Shown: positions 6,849 through 11,537 of the stretch, piece after piece
Numbering within the stretch: the first letter of the stretch is position 1
How the letters are laid out: every line of letters begins with the position of its first letter
Assembly (NCBI GenBank): GCA_002448495.1
Contig: DJYL01000235.1
Coordinates: 1-11,537, forward strand
DNA: 11,537 nucleotides
Reading direction: 5' to 3'
DNA from: Pseudoselenomonas ruminantium
GTDB lineage: Bacteria; Bacillota; Negativicutes; Selenomonadales; Selenomonadaceae
Made by a program: the position numbers and the translations under genes
Notes under the pieces: generated by a model
What the model saw: the letters and a program-made list of their open reading frames with translations, nothing else
Databases searched by the model: none
What the model was told of the DNA's origin: nothing

Positions 6849-7012
6849 GGGAACAGGTGTCCTACGGACTTAATAGGGAATCCGGTACAAGCCGGAGCGG
6901 TCCCGCCACTGTAAGGTGGAGTCCTGCATCATATTGTCACTGGGGTAGAAATGCGTACCTTGGGAAGGCGATGCAGGATGATGAAACCGAGCCAGGAGAA
7001 CTGCCTGTTCTG
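6849..7012 (+). promoter_or_regulatory. Cobalamin (B12) riboswitch aptamer
   Basis: The conserved cobalamin-riboswitch blocks occur in order: GGTGTCC/GGAC (6856-6869), then CTTAATAGGGAA (6869-6880), the GCGGTCCCGCCACTGT core (6897-6912), and the B12 box AGCCAGGAGAACTGCC (6990-7005), with one change from the usual AGACCTGCC. The aptamer is closed by GAACAGG (6851-6857) pairing perfectly with CCTGTTC (7004-7010). A nine-bp peripheral stem, TCCTGCATC (6922-6930) with GATGCAGGA (6970-6978), encloses the variable arm. The family binds adenosylcobalamin or related cobalamins in the mRNA leader. It sits between the mut promoters and a terminator before mutA. Identity is very likely; ligand subclass and the direction of control are not determined here. 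Confidence 0.95.
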
Positions 7013-7044
7013 ACATCACCGTGATGCGAGAATTTCGTGTCGTG

Positions 7045-7116
7045 CCTGCGAGCGATGGGTAGGGGATTGAATCTAAGCGTGGGGACTTTGTGCGCAAGTA
7101 GAGGGCAATCTATCTG
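7045..7116 (+). promoter_or_regulatory. Possible antiterminator / anti-antiterminator of the riboswitch expression platform
   Basis: GATTG (7065-7069) can pair with CAATC (7106-7110), and GGTA (7058-7061) with TATC (7111-7114), about nine pairs with a three-base bulge. This would use up the left arm of the downstream terminator. The same upstream strand can instead form a small hairpin, CCTGC (7045-7049) with GTAGG (7059-7063). Such competing folds are what a transcription-attenuating riboswitch needs. This was found by eye without energy calculations, so details may be wrong. Confidence 0.4.
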
Positions 7117-7142
7117 TATTTCGCAGATGGATTGCCTTTTTT
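7104..7142 (+). terminator. Riboswitch-controlled intrinsic terminator before mutA
   Basis: GGCAATCTATCTG (7104-7116) pairs with CAGATGGATTGCC (7124-7136), a 13-bp stem with one G-U pair and a seven-base loop, followed by six T residues (7137-7142). It lies about 90 bases after the aptamer and 38 bases before the mutA start. Its place inside the leader, rather than after a gene, makes attenuation the natural reading. Confidence 0.92.
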
Positions 7143-7180
7143 GGTGTACGGGTTTTCACAAGACAAGAGGAGGCTGTGCT

Positions 7181-9358
7181 ATGAGTAAAGAAACTGGCGA
7201 GCTGGATTTACAGGCCATCTTGAAAAAGGCCGAGCAGCAGACGGACTTTCCCGATGTGCCACTTGATGAGTTCACTCCACCGACTTATGAGGAGTGGAAA
7301 GAGGCCTGTATCACCCTGCTCAAAGGGGCGCCCTTTGACAAGAAGATGTATACCAAGACCTATGAGGGCATCACCTTTGACCCCATGTACTTCCGCAAGG
7401 ACACGGAGGACATTCTGCCCAAAGAGTCTTTCCCGGGAATGGGGGACTATTTGCGCGGTGCCCAGCCCAGCGGGTATGTGGGCAAGCCCTGGGGCATTGC
7501 TCAGGCCTGTGATGAAACCCTGCCGGAGGAAAATAACGAGCTTCTGCGCCATGAGCAGGAGAAGGGCTCGACCATCTATCATATCAAGCTGGACAGCGCG
7601 AGCTTAAAGTCCGAAGATGTGCGCAAGGCCGCTGCACCCGGAGATGAGGGCGTGTCGGTGACGAACCTGGACGATATGCACACCCTGCTGAGTGGCTTGA
7701 AACTCGATAAATATCCTGTCTATCTCTATGCCGGAGAATCGGCACTGCCGATGTTGTCGCTCTTTGCCGGGGCACTGAAAGCCTCCGGGCAGGATTTGAC
7801 GAAAATCCGCGGCATTGTCGGTGCTGACCCGTTGGGGGAACTTACGGCGAAGGGCAAAAACAGCAAGGACCTCGAAAGCCTTTACTGCGATATGGCCAAG
7901 TGCGCCAAGTGGGCAGTGAAACATGCACCGGGACTCAAAACGGTCTTTGTGCGCAGTGATGTGTACAGCCGTGGTGGGGCCAATGATGTGCAGGAGTCGG
8001 CTTATACGCTGGCCACAGCAGTAGCTTATCTGCGGGCTTTGCTCGAACGCGGCCTGACCATAGACGAAGCGGCCGGACAGATAATGTTTGGTTTTTCCAT
8101 GGGGGCAAACTTTTTCCTGCAGATTGCCAAACTGCGTGCCCTGCGTCCGCTTTGGGCACAGATTGTCGAAGCTTTCGGTGGCAGTAAGGACGCGCAGCGC
8201 ATGCATATCCATGCGCGTCCCGCATTGTTCTTCAAGACCGTCTATGACCCCTATGTCAATATGCTCCGCAATACCACGGAGATTTTCTCCGGTGTTGTGG
8301 GCGGCGTGGATTCTTTTGAAAGCTCGCCCTTTGATGAGCCCATTCGCAAGGGTGATGAATTCTCCCGCCGCATTGCGCGTAATGTGCAGATTATCCTGCA
8401 GGAAGAATTCGGCCTATTGCAGCCAATTGACCCGGCCGGTGGTTCGTGGGCCGTGGAAACGCTCACGAAGCAGATGAAGGAAAAAGTCTGGGCCGAGTTC
8501 CAGGTAATCGAGGGCAAGGGCGGGATGCTGAAGGCTTTGCAGGAAGGTTATCCGCAGAGTGAGATTGCAACTATTCTTGCCGCCCGCTTCAAGGCTGCGG
8601 AAACTCGCAAGGACCGTATCGTGGGCAACAATATGTACCCGAATATGACGGAAAAATTGCTCGACCCGCGTCCCGAAGATGTGGAGGAGAACAAGAAACA
8701 GCGTACGGCACAGGTCGAAGCCTATCTGGCCGATATCGACGAAGCCTTTAAGGCGGAAAAAATCAAAGCCTTGCAGAATGGTGAGGGCTGTCTGGTCAGC
8801 CTGGCTATCGAAGCGGCACAGGCTGGTGCTACGACGGCTGAAATCGCTGCTGCTTTGGCCGGCAAGGAAAGCGAAACGGTTACGGCTATTGACCCGCACC
8901 GCTGGAGTGAACGCTTTGAAGCCCTGCGCAAGACCACGGAGGCTTACAAGGCAGAACATAACGATAATGTGAAGATTTTCCTTGCCAATATGGGGCCAAT
9001 CCCGCAGCACAAGGCAAGGGCCGATTTCACCACGGGCTTTTTGCAGGTCGGTGCCTTTGAGGTGCTGGGCAATAACGGTTTCCCAACCGTGGAAGAAGCT
9101 GCCCAGGCAGCGAAAGAATCCGGGGCTGATGCCGTGGTTATCTGTTCGACCGATGCGACCTATCCCGAAATCGTGCCGCAGCTGGCGCCCAAACTCCATG
9201 AAGTCCTGCCCGAAGCGACGGTGTTCTTAGCCGGTGCCGCACCGAAGGATTTGCTTGAAACCTACAACGAAGCCGGTATTGACGAATATATTTCCGTCAA
9301 GGCCAACTGCTATAAAATCCTGCAGCTCCTGCAGCAGAAGAAAGGGATGATTGCATAA
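7181..9358 (+). CDS. mutA: Methylmalonyl-CoA mutase small (non-catalytic) subunit
   Basis: A 725-residue subunit that pairs with MutB to form the heterodimeric mutase interconverting succinyl-CoA and (R)-methylmalonyl-CoA on the propionate route. Early landmarks are [15 protein letters not shown] (35-49), [19 protein letters not shown] and [17 protein letters not shown]. Mid-barrel segments include [16 protein letters not shown] and [17 protein letters not shown], and [11 protein letters not shown] follows. The last ~130 residues resemble a B12-binding Rossmann domain, but the DxHxxG cobalt-ligand motif is degenerate: the aligned stretch PQHKAR (608-613) keeps a histidine but lacks the Asp and Gly. 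This is as expected for the subunit that does not bind cofactor. The frame stays open upstream to 7037, but that would cross the terminator. ATG 7181 is chosen because GAGGAGG (7167-7173) lies seven bases before it. The stop shares a base with the mutB start (TAATG), implying coupled translation. It is longer than the Propionibacterium MutA (about 640 residues). Confidence 0.94.
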   Translation: MSKETGELDLQAILKKAEQQTDFPDVPLDEFTPPTYEEWKEACITLLKGAPFDKKMYTKTYEGITFDPMYFRKDTEDILPKESFPGMGDYLRGAQPSGYVGKPWGIAQACDETLPEENNELLRHEQEKGSTIYHIKLDSASLKSEDVRKAAAPGDEGVSVTNLDDMHTLLSGLKLDKYPVYLYAGESALPMLSLFAGALKASGQDLTKIRGIVGADPLGELTAKGKNSKDLESLYCDMAKCAKWAVKHAPGLKTVFVRSDVYSRGGANDVQESAYTLATAVAYLRALLERGLTIDEAAGQIMFGFSMGANFFLQIAKLRALRPLWAQIVEAFGGSKDAQRMHIHARPALFFKTVYDPYVNMLRNTTEIFSGVVGGVDSFESSPFDEPIRKGDEFSRRIARNVQIILQEEFGLLQPIDPAGGSWAVETLTKQMKEKVWAEFQVIEGKGGMLKALQEGYPQSEIATILAARFKAAETRKDRIVGNNMYPNMTEKLLDPRPEDVEENKKQRTAQVEAYLADIDEAFKAEKIKALQNGEGCLVSLAIEAAQAGATTAEIAAALAGKESETVTAIDPHRWSERFEALRKTTEAYKAEHNDNVKIFLANMGPIPQHKARADFTTGFLQVGAFEVLGNNGFPTVEEAAQAAKESGADAVVICSTDATYPEIVPQLAPKLHEVLPEATVFLAGAAPKDLLETYNEAGIDEYISVKANCYKILQLLQQKKGMIA

Positions 9359-11537
9359 TGCGCTACCAAAATCCTGACTTTACCAAGATGAGCCTGCGGG
9401 AACCGACGGGAGCAGATGCCAAAGAGTGGGAAAAACTCTTTTCTGCGCAGGCCGGGGCTGAGTTTGATAACCTTACCCGCCGTACCATGGAACATATTCC
9501 CGTAAAGCCATTCTACAACCATGATGAATATGACCATATGAACCATCTGGACTTTGCCAGCGGTATTCCGCCATGCCTGCGTGGGCCATATTCGACCATG
9601 TATGTGTTCCGTCCTTGGACGGTACGCCAGTATGCGGGGTTCTCCACGGCGGAGGAATCCAATGCGTTCTACCGCCGCAATCTGGCTGCCGGGCAGAAGG
9701 GGCTTTCCATCGCCTTTGACCTGCCGACGCATCGCGGCTATGATGCGGATAATCCCCGCGTAGTCGGTGACGTAGGTAAGGCCGGTGTGTCGGTCTGCTC
9801 CATGCTCGATATGAACATCCTGTTCTCGGGGATTCCCCTTGACCAGATGTCCGTATCCATGACCATGAACGGCGCCGTATTGCCGATTCTCGCCTTCTTC
9901 ATCCAGTCCGGTGTCGAACAGGGCGTGGATAAGAAAATCCTGGCCGGCACGATTCAGAACGATATCCTGAAGGAATTTATGGTGCGCAACACCTATATCT
10001 ATCCGCCGGAAATGTCCATGCGCATCATCGGCGATATCTTCGAGTACACGACGAAATACATGCCCAAGTTCAACAGCATTTCCATTTCCGGCTACCATAT
10101 GCAGGAGGCCGGAGCACCTGCCGATATCGAACTGGGTTATACGCTGGCCGATGGCCTGGAATACATCCGCACGGGTATCAATGCCGGCCTGCCGGTGGAT
10201 GCCTTTGCCAAGCGTCTGTCCTTCTTCTGGGCGATTGGCAAGAACTACTTTATGGAAGTGGCCAAGATGCGGGCGGCCCGCGTGCTTTGGGCAAAAATCG
10301 TCAAGTCCTTTGGCGCGCAGGAACCAAAGTCCATGGCGCTCAGAACGCATTGCCAGACTTCAGGCTGGTCGCTTACGGCGCAGGACCCGTTCAACAATAT
10401 CTCCCGCACGGCGATGGAGGCCATGGGCGCAGCTCTCGGCCACACGCAGTCCCTGCATACCAATGCACTCGACGAAGCTATCGCCCTGCCGACCGACTTC
10501 TCGGCGCGCATTGCGCGTAATACGCAGCTCTATATTCAGGATGAGACGCAGGTCTGCAAAATTATCGACCCCTGGGGCGGTTCCTACTATGTGGAAGCCC
10601 TTACCAACGAAATCATCCGCCGTGCCTGGGCGCATATTCAGGAAGTCGAAGCTTTGGGCGGCATGGCCAAGGCCATCTCTACGGGTCTGCCCAAGATGCG
10701 TATCGAGGAAGCCGCTGCCCGCCGTCAGGCACAAATCGACTCTGGCAACGAAACGATTGTGGGCCTGAACAAGTACCGTCTCGAAAAGGAGGACCCGCTG
10801 GAAATCCTCGCCATCGACAACACCGCCGTGCGCAATGCACAGGTGGAACGCCTCGAAAAACTGCGGCGTGAACGCAATGAAGACGATGTGCGCCGGGCGC
10901 TTGAAGCGATTACCAAGGCTGCGGACAGCCGCGATAACGGCAATCTTTTGGAATGTGCCGTAGAAGCGGCGCGCGTCCGTGCGTCGCTGGGCGAAATCTC
11001 CGATGCCGTCGAAAAGGTTTCGGGCCGCTATCAGGCGGTTATCCATACCATTTCGGGTGTGTATTCTTCCGAATTCACCGACAAGACGGAACTGGAGAAG
11101 GCCCGCTCCATGGCCGATGAATTTGAAGAACTCACGGGCCGCCGTCCGCGCATCTTCGTGGCTAAGATGGGCCAAGACGGCCATGACCGTGGCCAGAAGG
11201 TTATCGCCTCGTCGTTTGCGGATATGGGCTGGGATGTCGATGTGGGCCCGCTGTTCCAGACACCGGCAGAAACGGCGCAGGATGCCGTGGACAACGATGT
11301 GCATATGGTCGGCTTCAGCTCGCTGGCTGCCGGTCATAACACCCTCCTGCCGCAGTTGGTCGACGAACTCAAAAAGCTGGGCCGTGAGGATATCATGGTC
11401 TGCATTGGCGGCGTAATTCCTGTACAGGATTACGACAATCTCTATGAGCATGGTGCGGTGGCGATTTTCGCGCCGGGCACCAATATCCCGGAGGCCGGCA
11501 TTAAGCTCTTGACCCTGCTGATTGACCGGGCGAAGGA
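9358..11537 (+). CDS. mutB: Methylmalonyl-CoA mutase large (catalytic, B12-binding) subunit, 3' end cut by window
   Basis: 726 codons are open to the window edge without a stop. The sequence ends at about ...[10 protein letters not shown], only a few residues short of the usual C-terminus (about 715-730 residues). The N-terminal TIM barrel has [18 protein letters not shown] (86-103), with Tyr92, Arg210 (in EFMVRNTY) and His247 (in [10 protein letters not shown]). By alignment from memory these match Tyr89, Arg207 and His244 of the Propionibacterium enzyme, which define the methylmalonyl/succinyl-CoA active site. The C-terminal cobalamin domain carries [14 protein letters not shown], with the DxHxxG motif at 607-612, His609 as lower cobalt ligand and Lys603 beside it; SSLAAGH and GGVIP motifs follow. 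All catalytic features are intact, so this is the active subunit. The [13 protein letters not shown] signature argues against isobutyryl-CoA or ethylmalonyl-CoA mutase. The start overlaps the mutA stop by one base, with an AAAGGGA ribosome-like site upstream. Confidence 0.96.
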   Translation, partial: MRYQNPDFTKMSLREPTGADAKEWEKLFSAQAGAEFDNLTRRTMEHIPVKPFYNHDEYDHMNHLDFASGIPPCLRGPYSTMYVFRPWTVRQYAGFSTAEESNAFYRRNLAAGQKGLSIAFDLPTHRGYDADNPRVVGDVGKAGVSVCSMLDMNILFSGIPLDQMSVSMTMNGAVLPILAFFIQSGVEQGVDKKILAGTIQNDILKEFMVRNTYIYPPEMSMRIIGDIFEYTTKYMPKFNSISISGYHMQEAGAPADIELGYTLADGLEYIRTGINAGLPVDAFAKRLSFFWAIGKNYFMEVAKMRAARVLWAKIVKSFGAQEPKSMALRTHCQTSGWSLTAQDPFNNISRTAMEAMGAALGHTQSLHTNALDEAIALPTDFSARIARNTQLYIQDETQVCKIIDPWGGSYYVEALTNEIIRRAWAHIQEVEALGGMAKAISTGLPKMRIEEAAARRQAQIDSGNETIVGLNKYRLEKEDPLEILAIDNTAVRNAQVERLEKLRRERNEDDVRRALEAITKAADSRDNGNLLECAVEAARVRASLGEISDAVEKVSGRYQAVIHTISGVYSSEFTDKTELEKARSMADEFEELTGRRPRIFVAKMGQDGHDRGQKVIASSFADMGWDVDVGPLFQTPAETAQDAVDNDVHMVGFSSLAAGHNTLLPQLVDELKKLGREDIMVCIGGVIPVQDYDNLYEHGAVAIFAPGTNIPEAGIKLLTLLIDRAK

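Noticed and set aside
6797..7024. Small open frame of 75 codons across the riboswitch
   Set aside because: It lies over conserved riboswitch blocks, has no ribosome site, starts inside the proposed promoter, and its peptide (rich in Ser, Arg and Gly) resembles no family.
7037..7180. Upstream extension of mutA by 48 codons
   Set aside because: It would translate through the riboswitch terminator. The ATG at 7181 has a near-perfect ribosome binding site, and the protein from there has a normal N-terminus.
8414..9199. Antisense open frame of 261 codons opposite mutA
   Set aside because: It is a shadow of the mutA coding frame, with no recognisable protein features.
9310..11451. Long antisense open frames of 346 and 363 codons opposite mutB
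   Set aside because: mutB is unmistakable on the + strand. The antisense frames mirror its codon pattern and show no family motifs or ribosome sites.
9358..11537. MutB as isobutyryl-CoA or ethylmalonyl-CoA mutase
   Set aside because: Tyr92, Arg210 and His247 in their motif contexts, and the MutA partner with a degenerate B12 domain, fit methylmalonyl-CoA mutase.
1..11537. Mobile element, CRISPR array, tRNA or rRNA
   Set aside because: I saw no transposase or integrase motifs, no regularly spaced repeats and no tRNA-like T-loop (GGTTCGAATCC type) sequence in a gene-free stretch.

Overview
The window looks like chromosomal DNA from an anaerobic member of the Negativicutes, probably Selenomonadaceae (Selenomonas or Mitsuokella-like). 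This is inferred from three things: a Firmicutes-type gene order (decarboxylase, thymidylate kinase, RNase M5, KsgA), a DegS-like kinase, and a two-subunit B12-dependent methylmalonyl-CoA mutase of the kind used by propionate-forming fermenters. No database search was possible, so the genus is a guess.

Layout, all on the + strand. (1) 2-166: the last 54 codons of a small membrane protein. (2) 206-5044: a tight run of five genes, namely a cytoplasmic DegS-like histidine kinase, a fold-type I Orn/Lys/Arg decarboxylase, a thymidylate kinase-like P-loop kinase, RNase M5 (rnmV) and the 16S rRNA dimethyltransferase KsgA/RsmA. Three junctions are 4-base ATGA overlaps and one is a 9-base gap, so they are probably one operon with translational coupling. 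(3) 5045-5213: an intergenic region with a perfect 10-bp hairpin lacking a U-tract, an 11-bp direct repeat and a sigma-A-like promoter. (4) 5214-6716: an NhaC-family antiporter, closed by a clear intrinsic terminator. (5) 6762-7180: a leader of about 420 bases with two overlapping candidate promoters, a cobalamin riboswitch and an intrinsic terminator. (6) 7181-11537: mutA and mutB, the small and large subunits of methylmalonyl-CoA mutase; mutB runs off the window only a few residues before its expected end.

How they may work together: MutAB interconverts succinyl-CoA and methylmalonyl-CoA on the succinate-propionate route. The riboswitch with its terminator places expression of this B12-dependent enzyme under cobalamin sensing. 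That is the most interesting point in the window, because cobalamin riboswitches usually repress B12 synthesis, B12 uptake or B12-independent isoenzymes rather than a gene whose product needs B12. The Na+/H+ antiporter next door could fit a Na+-coupled propionate pathway, but it has its own promoter and terminator. I found no mobile element, CRISPR array, tRNA, rRNA or evident new defence or biosynthetic system. Most of the window is housekeeping and central metabolism; the novelty is in regulation.
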